This document shows, piece by piece, positions 35,062 through 45,253 of a DNA stretch of 64,000 nucleotides. Source of the stretch: Blumeriella jaapii (Eukaryota > Ascomycota > Leotiomycetes > Helotiales > Drepanopezizaceae); assembly GCA_009599575.1 (NCBI GenBank), contig VWND01000017.1, positions 248,001 to 312,000 of the forward strand, read 5' to 3'. A program made the translations under genes and the position numbers. How positions within the stretch are numbered: the first letter of the stretch is position 1; each line of letters opens with the position of its first letter. The notes under the pieces are model-generated. The model did not search any database. It was not told the DNA's origin and saw only the letters and a program-made list of their open reading frames with translations.

Positions 35062-36047
35062 CTACATGTGAGGCGCGAAACTGCTCCAGTCAATCGTGGT
35101 GTAGGCGCTCGAAGGCATCGATCGTAACAGAGAGATCCAAGACAAAAACGAGGATACGCGCCGTGCAATACAAGAACCCAATACTGTACAGCGGCAACGT
35201 AGCTTTCAGCGGTACATTCAGCGGTACATTCAGCGGTACATTCAGCAGCACATTCAGCAGAGGATCTTTCGAGACTGAAATATTCCTCAATCGCGCTGCG
35301 ATTTCAGAGATCCTTGATCCTTTTTCTTTGTGCTTAGCTGAAGCGGTGATCTCATTACACGTGGTATTGGACGCGAACGCCGCATACGTGATTGGATTCA
35401 CTTCGCAGTTGCTGTCTATTGACGACCGAGGGGGCATTGCGTCCGTACTCTGGGGCTCGATGGCAGATGCAGTCAATATCTTGAAACATTGTTCAAGGGC
35501 CGGATAAGCAACATATGTAAAGGCGGTGATGATGAAGTAAAGAGCGACGGCAGACATTATGAAAAACTTGCTACCCGCCATAGGATCTGTTCAACTGGCG
35601 TAGGAATGTGGTCCCCCCAGCCAGAGAAGAAGATACCCAAATAGAGTAGCGAAGTTAATTTAAACGCAGTTAATGCTCTTCTGGCTTTGATGTCCAGCTA
35701 AATGGTGTTTTCGGGGTGGTTATGTGGTAAATTTCTCGAAGAGAAGCTAATATGCATTTTGCGCAGTATGTAATCCGTGTGTCCAGTAGAAAAACCAGTG
35801 CCATTCATCGCAGCTGATGAATTCAAGAGGGTTCCGGTGGTACAGATCCGTGACAGCATCGCCACCTTCAAACAGGATCTCGGCCATGGTATTTTGTGGG
35901 TAGATCTTCCGGTATTCCCACGACTGCCCCTTTACACCACCAGCAGAATGTCGTCCCGAAGCAGCAGAGAATAAATGCAGCGGTCGTCAGCTCAAATCCA
36001 CAGACAAGTAGCACTCGTGCGCCGCCAGTAATGACCGTGGCGCTGAA
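35062..36047 (-). pseudogene. Fungal integral membrane protein gene with several frameshifts
   Basis: Minus-strand fragments line up as one multi-pass membrane protein. A TM segment (TVITGGARVLLVCGFELTTA, from 36,047 after a TTTAG acceptor) is followed after a +1 shift in the GGGG run at 35,927-35,930 by QSWEYRKIYPQNTMAEILFE and NPLEFISCDEWHWFFYW. Another exon opens LDIKARRALTAFKLTS (after CATTTAG near 35,696) and includes PTPVEQILWRVAS. A missing T at 35,563-35,567 leads to FFIMSAVALYFIITAF. A further shift near 35,130 restores the typical end SSAYTTIDWSSFAPHM and stop at 35,062. The W/Y...WSxFxPHM ending is common in uncharacterised Pezizomycotina membrane proteins. A repeat-encoded NVPLNVPLNVPL lies at 35,205-35,250. 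At least three one-base breaks mean a pseudogene or poor base calling. The 5' end is not found. Confidence 0.5.
35203..35250. repeat. 12-bp tandem repeat (CAGCGGTACATT), about 4 copies
   Basis: Consecutive copies of TTCAGCGGTACA, the last one degenerate (CAGCAGCACATT). They encode LNVP units on the minus strand inside the broken membrane-protein gene. Confidence 0.8.
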
Positions 36048-37416
36048 CTAAATGATTTTTCCGGGTAGTAAGATCCGAAGCAGGTTACCAACTTTACTCT
36101 TTGCGTCAAGTCCTACCTCCGAAAACCTAGGATAGTCGGTATGTTAATGCTGAATCACGTAGAGTAATAAATTTGCATCGATATAATTTGACGGGAAATC
36201 AGGAGCATGGAGAAAGAATCCGCCCGAGGGGGCGTAAAACGCATGCTCCACCGTCCAATCCTTGAGAATAACAGCCTTGAAATTTCTCATGGATTTCAGA
36301 GCCGAGGACTACTGCCCGAGAGCGAGGTGTAAGGTAAATTCTGGGCCAAGTGCACAGAACGAAGTGAGCCAAGTTCGGCGCCAGAAAATGTGTAGTTGCG
36401 TGTCTGTTTTGGCCGGGACTTGGAGACACAGAACAGACCATGAGCATAGAAAAATCGTGACCAAACAACTCCTAAACGTATCCGTCGTCCCGCGACGGTT
36501 GAGTGCTGTACCATTAACCATCCTTGGACGGTAGTTCCACGGAAGTAATGGGTGGTAGAGGTATCGTTCGAGAGAGGTATTGCGCATAGGCATCCTGCTT
36601 AAAGTAAAACAAACACGACGACAGCACTACTGTTACCAGCATTTTCGGGGTTTCCAACTCATAATCGATGTCGGGCCAGGAGATGGAGGCATATGAGCAG
36701 GGCCTCTCGACGCCAATTCATAATTGCTCGAGCGTGCTTGAGCCACTTGACGTTACCAGATCCATCTCAACCCACAGAAGAACAGTGTTAACCGTCCATG
36801 GCATGTTTCAAAGCCATAAGTGTGGTCTCAGAAGACCAAAATAACACAGTTATTGGGAGGAGAACTTACTGCAATAGTCATTACATAGGTCAGCAAGTTG
36901 GGGTACTTCCATGTTGGCCTTTGATTTGACTTCCTGTGAGCCAGACGCCACTTCACTTCAATAGGCGTCAGGGTGTGTCTTTCCGCCGAAAGAAGCCTCA
37001 AAGATCAAAGGTTCACACCACGAACAGGTGAAAGAAGGTGTTTTGCACGAAAAACAGGAGCTGAGTTGTAAAAGTTCGTGGGAAGCTGGTAAAGGGGCAC
37101 CGTCGTGCCAAGCGCCCGCACCCCTGCGTCAGAATCCTGCGCGCTTCGCTTAAGCGACTCCGCCTACGCGTCAATACAACAACAACATGATATTGTTGAC
37201 ATTTCGCAAAGCTCCGCGGTCGACCGTTGAGGCCGAACTTCCACAAAGCTGTATATCTCGTTCCGAGTCCTAGATTTCCGACTGATACATCGAAGAAAAT
37301 ACCCATCCCTGAGCTATCGGGACGTTGCCTTGGTGCTATGCGACCCTGCTGGCTATGCGATAGCTATTGTACCACAATTCTCGAGCCCTAGCTGCTCTCT
37401 GTGCAAACGACCCATC
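36048..37416. other. Intergenic / promoter region of the methyltransferase gene
   Basis: Overlapping short frames on both strands have no recognisable motifs. The upstream exon(s) of the 35-36 kb membrane-protein gene may lie at 36,050-36,250 but could not be traced. Confidence 0.35.
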
Positions 37417-38322
37417 ATGCCTTCGACCGACCAGCAGCCCCTCGTAAACAAGAACCAGGCACTCCAGGATTACTATGGCGGTCTTGAGTCGAGGATCGGG
37501 TACAGGCTAGTCCTGGGGGGGACGCGACATTTCGGGTATTACAAGGCTGGGACATACTGGCCGTTCCCAATTGGCAGAGCTTTGAGGGCAATGGAGGATA
37601 ACATGATCGAGAAGCTGGGCCTCGAACGCGGATCGAAAGTCTTGGATGCTGGCTGCGGTGTCGGTCACGTCGCCGCCCATCTAGCAAAGAACGGATATCG
37701 CGTTCAGGGAATCGATGTCGTGGACCACCATCTCGTCAAGGCACGGCGGAACATCCACGCGTTCGGATTGGAGCACAAAGTCAGCGTCAGCAAAGGCGAC
37801 TATCACCATCTCGATGGCTTTGCCGACGACAGCTTCGATGGCGCGTACACGATGGAGACGTTCGTCCACGCCACCGATCCCGAACAGGCGGCGGCAGAGT
37901 TCCGGGTAATTCGGCCGGGAGGCTCGCTAGCCATGTTTGAGTACGACCATGTCGATTTCAAGACTCGAGCAGGCGTGATTGGCAGGTCGTGGACCACGAT
38001 CAACAAATACTCGGCGATGCCAGCATACGATCGTTTCCAGGAAGGCGTTCTGCCAAAAATCCTTGAGGGAGCCGGATTCCAGGATGTGGTCGTCGAGGAT
38101 ATATCTGACAATGTACTCCCTATGATGAGGCTCTTCTATATTCTAGCGTTCTTTCCGTATATGATTGTTGCGCTCTTGGGTCTGAAGCACAAGTTCGTGA
38201 ATACGGTTGCGGGATATGAGGGATACGTCTACCGCGATGCGGTCAGATATATTGCTGTATCGGCTCGGAAGCCCGAGGTGGTAGAGGAAGTCATACAAAA
38301 AGAAAGAAAGAAAACTCGATGA
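37417..38322 (+). CDS. SAM-dependent methyltransferase, sterol/small-molecule type
   Basis: An uninterrupted 301-aa frame. The ATG at 37,417 (MPSTDQQPLVNKNQAL) is preferred because the upstream in-frame extension has no ATG. Class I methyltransferase motif I is VLDAGCGVGHVA (about residues 75-86). Motif II/post-I is GIDVVDHHLVKARRN, with acidic GDYHHL and post-motif YTMETFVHATDPEQAAAEF, then RVIRPGG (motif III). A hydrophobic segment near residues 240-260 (RLFYILAFFPYMIVALLGL) suggests membrane association, as in sterol C-24 or related lipid methyltransferases. The true substrate is unknown. It lacks introns and is convergent with the next gene. Alternative: a secondary-metabolism O- or C-methyltransferase. 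Confidence 0.85.
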   Translation: MPSTDQQPLVNKNQALQDYYGGLESRIGYRLVLGGTRHFGYYKAGTYWPFPIGRALRAMEDNMIEKLGLERGSKVLDAGCGVGHVAAHLAKNGYRVQGIDVVDHHLVKARRNIHAFGLEHKVSVSKGDYHHLDGFADDSFDGAYTMETFVHATDPEQAAAEFRVIRPGGSLAMFEYDHVDFKTRAGVIGRSWTTINKYSAMPAYDRFQEGVLPKILEGAGFQDVVVEDISDNVLPMMRLFYILAFFPYMIVALLGLKHKFVNTVAGYEGYVYRDAVRYIAVSARKPEVVEEVIQKERKKTR

Positions 38323-38642
38323 GAGACAGGGAAACTTGAAAAAGCTTCTAGAAAAATCCATTGAAGATACTAGCAAACTGCCTACGAGTATCTAGCCACT
38401 CGGCGAAAAGACGCCGGAAGGATCCATGGGCCCAGACTATGTGAGCTCACTGTCAACTGATGATAGTGTTCAGTTCTTAACATTGGAAATGACTCCGGGT
38501 CATCGGACAAGCTCTGCAAGTCTCAAAGACGAGGGTCGCAATGCCGGCTTAACATTATTTGCACGGTGCTCATTAGGCTTTTTCAATCAAACCCTCCAAT
38601 TCGTTTAATATCTCTCTACTGTTCCATTCAGATCCTCCCTTC

Positions 38643-40028
38643 TCAAGGCCACATACAGCGACTAGACTCCACGTTACTACTCTCAGCACCATAGAGCTTG
38701 CTAATTGAGTCTTGGTAAATCCCCGGCTCCACTAGAAGCTCCCTAACTCCGGCATCGCCCATTTCATGCCTCTTCATCATCACATTCCACGAAAAGCTCG
38801 AGTGACCTATGCCCGCAAACTCCTGTCCCTTCAGCAGCACCAAAAAGTCGACTAGCGCGCGCTGATCCCACGTGAGCCCCTTCAACTCCTCCTTCAACTT
38901 ACCATGCAAAAGATCCTCCTTGTACGTCACTACGATGTTCTTTTGACCTGCGTCCGCTTGCAACTTTACGACATCTGGGAAGTTTCCCGATGCCACGTAC
39001 ATTGTTGCGATCTTAGACGAGGTGGCCTGCCGTATGTAGGCTATGGCCTGAGCTTCGTAGTGATTGTACGTGATGTCGACCTCGTGGCGTTTCTCTGCAG
39101 CAAGTGGAATCTCAGTACCTAAGTGTACGCCGAGAAAAGAAGGATTGATGATAGGTCTTGAGAGATCGAACGGCCGTATCTCGCACCGTTGTGGAATCTC
39201 TTTGAGAACGGCAGTCGCCAAGCGACGAACGTCAGTTCGGAATTTGAGGATGTGACCGAAATGATGCGCAAGATCTTTGCCGTCCGAATGGGTTGGGTAC
39301 TGTAGAAATGACTGCTCGAGGTCGACGACGATAGGTTCCGTTGCCGGCTCAAGGGTTATGTACTTCTTGATCCAGCCATCGAGTTTGTCCGGCCAAGTCT
39401 CTGGGTGTTCAATCCCACTCGCCGGAGTCTCTTTGTGGAACAACATCTCGGGAATCAGGCCTCTTCTTCGACCGCTCAGCGATCGCTCCATGTGTGGAAT
39501 GAGCACCAAATCCGGACACGACTTCTTCAGCGAACCCACGAAGTGGTCTTGGTCAAACATGTAATCCATTTCCTTCCAAACCGCCACCCCATGCCTCTTA
39601 TGCAACGCCGCTTCCATGTCCTCCTCTCCCTCCTCCTCGTCGCCGTGGTGTCCATGTCCCGGGTCCAAATCGTCCATGTCTCTCGTCGCAATAGTCGGCA
39701 CCACCAACGCCCCGCCAGCTCCAATAGCATACCTCACACAATTCAAGATCGAGTTCCGCACGCGCCCAACGCCGCCATGATTATTATCGCACGTGAACAC
39801 CAGGCTCGAGTTCCAATCCGTATTCGAGCAGATTTCTCTTAGCTCCCCGGAGTCCAGCACCGGGAAATCGAAAACGTCGTCCTGGGACGCGAAGATTGGT
39901 CTTCCAATCGCCCATTGGACTTGCTTGGAGAGGTCGTAGTCGCCCATGCTAGACCAGAGGCAGACGGAGAGGAGGCCAGCTGCTCCCAGAGCAACATTTC
40001 TGCGATTAATAGCGCTTCCGAGCTGCAT
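38643..40028 (-). CDS. Type II membrane protein, O-fucosyltransferase-like fungal glycosyltransferase
   Basis: A 461-aa intact, intronless frame from the ATG at 40,028. Residues about 8-25 (RRNVALGAAGLLSVCLWSS) form a single N-terminal membrane anchor, followed by a lumenal-type domain with STDWNSSLVFTCDNNHGGVG near residue 70. An acidic, His-rich insertion (HGHHGDEEEGEEDMEA) lies near 123-138. GVHLGTEIPLA (about 300) and the late GIGHSSFSWNVMMKRH (about 415-430) resemble the donor-binding and C-terminal motifs of GDP-fucose protein O-fucosyltransferase-like proteins. Such proteins are common in Pezizomycotina and mostly uncharacterised. Location would be Golgi/ER. The activity is inferred, and a different sugar donor is possible. 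Confidence 0.65.
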   Translation of the reverse strand: MQLGSAINRRNVALGAAGLLSVCLWSSMGDYDLSKQVQWAIGRPIFASQDDVFDFPVLDSGELREICSNTDWNSSLVFTCDNNHGGVGRVRNSILNCVRYAIGAGGALVVPTIATRDMDDLDPGHGHHGDEEEGEEDMEAALHKRHGVAVWKEMDYMFDQDHFVGSLKKSCPDLVLIPHMERSLSGRRRGLIPEMLFHKETPASGIEHPETWPDKLDGWIKKYITLEPATEPIVVDLEQSFLQYPTHSDGKDLAHHFGHILKFRTDVRRLATAVLKEIPQRCEIRPFDLSRPIINPSFLGVHLGTEIPLAAEKRHEVDITYNHYEAQAIAYIRQATSSKIATMYVASGNFPDVVKLQADAGQKNIVVTYKEDLLHGKLKEELKGLTWDQRALVDFLVLLKGQEFAGIGHSSFSWNVMMKRHEMGDAGVRELLVEPGIYQDSISKLYGAESSNVESSRCMWP

Positions 40029-40817
40029 TTTGACGGCTTGCGTAACAAAATTGCATTAGAGAGGGGACGATTTTGGATTGTGAAAAGATCAAAGGAACTT
40101 GAGCTATGGAAAACAACACATTTTCTCGAGACAGCAGCTGTCACGGTAACCTTGTTTGAGATGCAAAGCCGGAGCTGGATGTTTGGAGATTGTCTTGGCG
40201 GCAGCAGAGTCGATTAGCCGAGGTGTTTTTAAGCGAGGGTATGTTTACTTGAGATACTGGCTTTCAATTTAGCCAGGAGGGGTCAGATTCACTATGAAAT
40301 CTTCAAGCAAGCAAAGCAACAAGAGCAATTCAACTATTGAGCGCTGACAAGTTGTGGAATTATAGCCATGCCGCTTATTTTATGTTGTTTCAGTACAGCT
40401 GATCATCTGAAACGGCCAGCGAAGACAGACCTCTGAGCCTGCACGAGGCGCTGGCTACGATCCTTTAGTATTTTCAACAAATATTTGAAAAGACGATTAG
40501 AAATGCCAGCTTTCAAGCTGAAGCAAGAAGTGTATTCGGCACCGCAACACATAGATGCACGACCGGCTATGTACGCATATTTGGAATTTGAATACTACGA
40601 CGATAGTAGTAGTAGTAGTAGTAGTAGTATTAATTAACGTCTAGCGGAGGGCAGCCATAACTCGGTCTGCCTTCCTAGGACCTCCCAAAGGGTACGAAGA
40701 CGTGCTAAGCTAAGGATTTATATACAAAGTACAACCCCGAAAGCAGTTCGTATTAGTACAGCTACTGCTGCTGTCGATTACGCTTTTCGCCGCCCTTTGC
40801 GATGGTCCGTTAATAAA
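40029..40817. other. Intergenic with (TAG)n microsatellite
   Basis: Divergent flank of the glycosyltransferase-like gene. Apart from the TAG microsatellite (40,604-40,629) no feature was seen. AT content rises from about 40,800. Confidence 0.4.
40604..40629. repeat. (TAG)n microsatellite, about 8-9 copies
   Basis: Direct reading of GATAGTAGTAGTAG... up to TATTAATTAACG. Confidence 0.95.
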
Positions 40818-42048
40818 AAAAAGGTATAAGCGTAAAGCTTTGGGTTTAAACCCAAGAATTATGCAAACGGCACCGGTTAAATTTAACCTGTCAATTGCGT
40901 GTTTATAAAGCGCAAACGTAGTATAATTAATAAGCCTAAAAAGAAAATAAAAACAAAATAATAAAAAAGCAGAAATTAAAAACCAAAAGGCTTTTAATAA
41001 TTTTGAAAATTATAAAATATATACGTATTAAAAAAGTAAAAACCACGATTAGGAAAAAGCTTTTTTAATACGTATATCCCGGGTTTCTGATCCCGCGGTA
41101 TCGCAGCTTTTTTGTAATTTTTAAAAAGCATTTTTAAAACTTCGAATTAGCGGCACCGAATTGTTTTTCGAACGTCTGATTTGTACGCGTTTATAAACGC
41201 GTATGTTTTACCGGCATCTTTTCCTTCGTTAAATATGCTATCGAATCGGTTGTATTCGATAGAAACGATTATTCGAAAGCGCTGTACCGGGTTTTCGATA
41301 TTCGAGCTGTCGATTTTTATTTTTCGCTTTTTTCTTTTTAATATAATTCTTCTGGAATTTTTAATAAATATACTTTCGTCAAATAAATCGTAGTTTGTAT
41401 TATACGTAATCGTAAAAATGGCCCGGATCGCCGGTAAAAAAAATCTTTTCGAAATCGCTACGTATCGATTGTTTAATTTTGGCTTTTCCGACACTTTTCG
41501 AATGCAACGACGCCTTTCTGCCCTCAGGAGAAAAGCGTCAATTGCAGTCGAAAGAGCGGAAGGTTCGTACCAGGCACCACGTACAGGTATTGAGTCTAGC
41601 CCGCGAGGTCGTCGTCGACCTCGCACCCCGAGGGGCGGCAATACTACGACGATACAGATCCCGACTGGCAGATATTACAAAAAAAATAGAGTGCAGCTAC
41701 AGCTTTGGAAAAACGGGAAAAGTTTGATATCTTAAAGGACGATTCGCTGTTTGCGGTTTAGAAGCAACGCGTTTGTTCGTGGATTGAAAATGACTCTTCT
41801 AAAAAGATATCTCGAAGTTTTACGATTTGTGCAAACGCTCGTGCCGGTCAATCGACGACAAGTACTCATCGCATCAAAAAACAGGATTTATCGAAGAGAT
41901 TCTTCACATGATTCGAATCTCCTGGGGTACTATTCTCGCTTTGCTTCGAATTGCTATCATCGATGCACAGAATTCATACAACCCCAACTCGCTTGTAGAA
42001 AATGGGCTTAGATTACTGACCCGTTTTGGTCACATATTTCTTCTAATA
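40818..42048. other. AT-rich, partly RIP-mutated segment left of the inverted-repeat element
   Basis: Strongly AT-biased except for an unmutated core at about 41,480-41,720. It contains a perfect 20-bp palindrome (41,184-41,203) and a 9-bp stem hairpin in GCGAGGTCG TCGT CGACCTCGC (41,603-41,624, written here as stem, loop, stem). Frames up to 164 codons exist, but none shows a motif. Probably a transposon remnant. Confidence 0.4.
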
Positions 42049-42175
42049 GTGGGCTGCCTTCCCACATTTATTCTGCGGGCACTCGAATAATGTGGGGGAA
42101 AGCAAGTGTCCCACTGCATCCAAGTGTCCCATCTCAGTTCATGATTTTTTACGATCGCATTTTATATTAAAACAC
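42049..42175 (+). repeat. Left terminal inverted repeat
   Basis: 127 bp. It begins GTGGGCTGCC and contains CAAGTGTCCCA twice (42,103-42,131) and the inner TTTTTTACGATCGCATTTTA. Confidence 0.8.
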
Positions 42176-42941
42176 CACCAACGCCAGATATATAATTATA
42201 TTAAATTACATTATAATAAAAACAAGCAGTTATTTTTAGATTTTAAATTAAAAAGTTAAATTTTATTAATAGAAACTAATTTAAACAAGTGTTTTGTACG
42301 CATTTTCATTTTTTTTTTCGCTTTTTCGCATTTAAAAAGCTTATTTACATTTGTTTGCTATTAAAATACTTTATATAATAATTCAGATTAACTTTTTTAA
42401 TCGGATATAAGCTATTCGATAATTATAAAAGCTTTATTAAGCTCGCGTTTTATTATATATCAAGATTTTCGGCAAAAAAAAAAAAAATGCAATTTATTAT
42501 CTTTAATATGATTTTTTTTTTTTTTTTTGTTTTACAGCTTTATTGCTTTCACAATCTAAAATCCAAGGCTCGTAAGCAGCTTCTTTTACTTTATTATACG
42601 CTTAAGCAAAAGCTTTTCGTAAAACTAACGGTTTTTTTTTTACCTTTTGCCTTTTGTTTTTTACCTTCCGAATATAAATATTATACCGATATTTAAAAGC
42701 TGAAAAGCATATGTAAAATAGCTAGAAAGCTAAGAAATATATAAGCTTTATTTAGTTTTAATAAAAATATATTGTATTTGTACGATTCGTAGCCGTTTAA
42801 TTAATACAATTTCTGATTGGAAATGCGTACAAAAACGATTTAAATTACTTTCACTTAATCAAAAATGAATGTTCCGACGTAGAATTTAATATAATTTCTA
42901 TAAATTCTATTCGAATGCAAGCTGAACTTACTTTTTCTCAG

Positions 42942-43330
42942 TTTATTATAATTAAATAACTGGCGTTGGAAGTATTTTAATTTAAAATACGATTATAAAA
43001 AATAACAAATTGAAACAAAACATATCGTTTTAAAACTTTTAATTAATAAAAATGAAACTTTTAACTTATAATTTAATAATAGCTTTCTGTTTTTATTATT
43101 TATCAATTTATTATAATTAAATATCTGGCGTTGATAGTATTTTAATACAAAATGCGATAATAAAAAATAAAAAATTCAACGAAAATATGTAATTTAATAA
43201 CTTCTAATTAATAAAAATGAAATTTTTAGTTTATAATATAAAAATAGCTTTCTGCTTTTATTACTTTTCAATTTGGCGTAATTAAATAATAGTGTTTTAA
43301 TATAAAATGCGATCGTAAAAAATCATGAAT
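42942..43330. repeat. 165-bp subterminal tandem repeat, two full copies plus a partial third
   Basis: Units start at 42,942, 43,107 and 43,272, exactly 165 bp apart. The third unit merges into the right terminal repeat, whose inner end (GTTTTAATATAAAATGCGAT) is the homologue of the repeat's own start. Confidence 0.75.
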
Positions 43331-43418
43331 TGAGATGGGACACTTGGATGCAATGGGACACTTGCTTTCCCCCACATTATTCGAGTGCCCGCAGAATAAA
43401 TGTGGGAAGGCAGCCCAC
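43292..43418 (-). repeat. Right terminal inverted repeat
   Basis: Reverse complement of 42,049-42,175 over 127 bp, with two transition differences. Confidence 0.8.
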
Positions 43419-43420
43419 TA

Positions 43421-45253
43421 TTAATATTCGAGGGTCTTGTGCATGTAAAATTCACCAGCTGACCACGTTTTAATGCTTCCCGGAAGGCTCGGGCGGCCAG
43501 TATCACTGGCCCTTCCAAACGTCAAATAAAATCCTTGCTATTGTTATGACTATCTGAAACTCGTAGGGATTTCTTTATTCCATGGCCTTGAAAATGCGTT
43601 TTGGAAGCAGATTAGCATTCACTTTCGGTTTATAATACTAAAAAAACATCTTTTAAATTTGCTTTTAAATTCAATCAGTTGCTGTCTGTTAATTTCAGTA
43701 AGGAATCAATTCACATGATTAGGTTTGGAATATCCTCGATTTGTGACAGCGACTTATCACGAACAATCTGGAGCATCTCTGGCAGTGAACCAACAATAAT
43801 TAAAAAGGGACTTGTGGTCAGTTACATAGCATTTGAACTACTTGTCAAGTCTATTAATTTAGGCTTTGATACTTCATAAAAATGGACTAGATTAGATATG
43901 TATCTCATCTGTGCTGTGTCTGTTTCTAGGATACAGTAATACAATCTCCGCAACAGCTTTGATTGCAATACTGTCGCACAGCAAAATATGAGTCCACACC
44001 ACTGTGTGTGGTGCGCTGTTCCATATCGCATCCGCCCCCCCCCCCCCCCCCCCCTCTTTGTTTGCGACAAATACTATTTTAACTTATCAATTAGAGTCTA
44101 ACTCTAATAATCAAATACTCAAATCGACATTATAAACTCAATCATCATCATATGTTTAACGGGCACTTGCTAGCCGAAAACTTGGCACTACGGCAAGATA
44201 TTGCTCTTTTTCTCTCGGAATCTTTTGAACCTTAATCAACACTTAGGTATCCTCAGCCCCCACTGTTTGAAAATAGTAAACTCTTCGGAAAAACATAAGA
44301 ACTCAAAACTTTATCACGAGGTTCAGAAAGTTTAAAGAAGTTTTAAAGCCTTGTGTAGCTCCGATTGGACGGATTTTTGCTGACCTTGTTGACCCCGAAT
44401 GACTCGCTCCGTAATTTTTCACTTGCGAACAATCAGCGAGGCTCTTCCGCATGGCCTTTTCAATGAGCAAACTTCAGTTTAGAGCGTGTGTTTACAATAG
44501 CGATCGATATCATAATCTTCAAAGGGGGATTTCTGAAATCCAACTCGAAATGTTAACGCCTTGCTATACTCCAAGACCGAATGTACCCAAATAACTAAAC
44601 TTAGAAATAGCGCAATAGTCATCAGCTTCCTTGCTAACCACGAGCATTCCAGTCTCTTCTTACTCATTTCCTCCCTACTCTTTAATCTTGACTCTCTCCG
44701 GCCAGCCTTATCATCTTCCTAGTCGTAATTACGCGACTCAGGCGTTGTCATTTTTTTCCGGCGTACGGAACTCACACCCGAACATCCGCATTCACTGGAG
44801 ATGCTTTGTTTGTACTGCTACTCATCTCCCCCGGTCTGAATCTTAAATTGCGGACGTAAATCAAACAAGAAAAATTAACATTCAGGCCCGGCCGGAAGTT
44901 TATAAGTACTGGCCCGGCATGCTTAAAATTGAATTCTCAAAGCGGGCCCAGCCTTCAACCCACTTCTTGATACTGGCAAGGACCAACGACAACCCACTTC
45001 GCTTTTGAAAGTCAGCTTGCTTTTTGATCGGAGTAATTGTCACCCCGAAGATTAATAGAGACGTCGGTTGACCATCCCTCTCAGGAGATACACGGTGTGT
45101 TTTTGTTTTGTACTTGTTTCGATTCAGCCGTGCACTTGTACTATAGAAGTTACAGCAAGATTTTTGATTACATTAATCTGTCCTCGTAACAACAAGAACT
45201 CATTTTTTTTTACAACGTATAAGCAATGACTGCATTTTGTATATCGCTTTTGA
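43421..45253. other. Intergenic with a 20-base C homopolymer
   Basis: No gene recognised. An uninterrupted run of 20 C lies at 44,035-44,054, a likely slippage and assembly-uncertainty site. Short frames on both strands lack motifs. Confidence 0.45.
44035..44054. repeat. Poly-C homopolymer (20 C)
   Basis: Direct reading. Confidence 0.95.

Larger units (their letters stand above)
42049..43418. mobile_element. Non-autonomous inverted-repeat DNA element (MITE/foldback-like), 1.37 kb
   Basis: Terminal inverted repeats of 127 bp (42,049-42,175 and 43,292-43,418) start GTGGGCTGCCTTCCCACA and differ at only two bases, both C/T-type. TA stands outside both ends, compatible with Tc1/mariner/pogo target choice. 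The ends also fit a longer TAATAGTGGG terminus, so the exact border is open. The roughly 1.1-kb interior is AT-rich and has no transposase. Each terminus contains a hairpin (CCCACATT ... AATGTGGG) and two direct copies of AAGTGTCCCA, which look like transposase-binding sites. Confidence 0.7.

Noticed and set aside
35163..35507. Plus-strand 114-codon frame with GTFSGTFSGTFS repeat
   Set aside because: Mirror of the 12-bp repeat inside the minus-strand membrane-protein gene, whose TM helices and C-terminal motif lie on the other strand.
37330..37416. N-terminal extension of the methyltransferase
   Set aside because: The extension has no ATG before 37,417 and is rich in residues unlike the family start.
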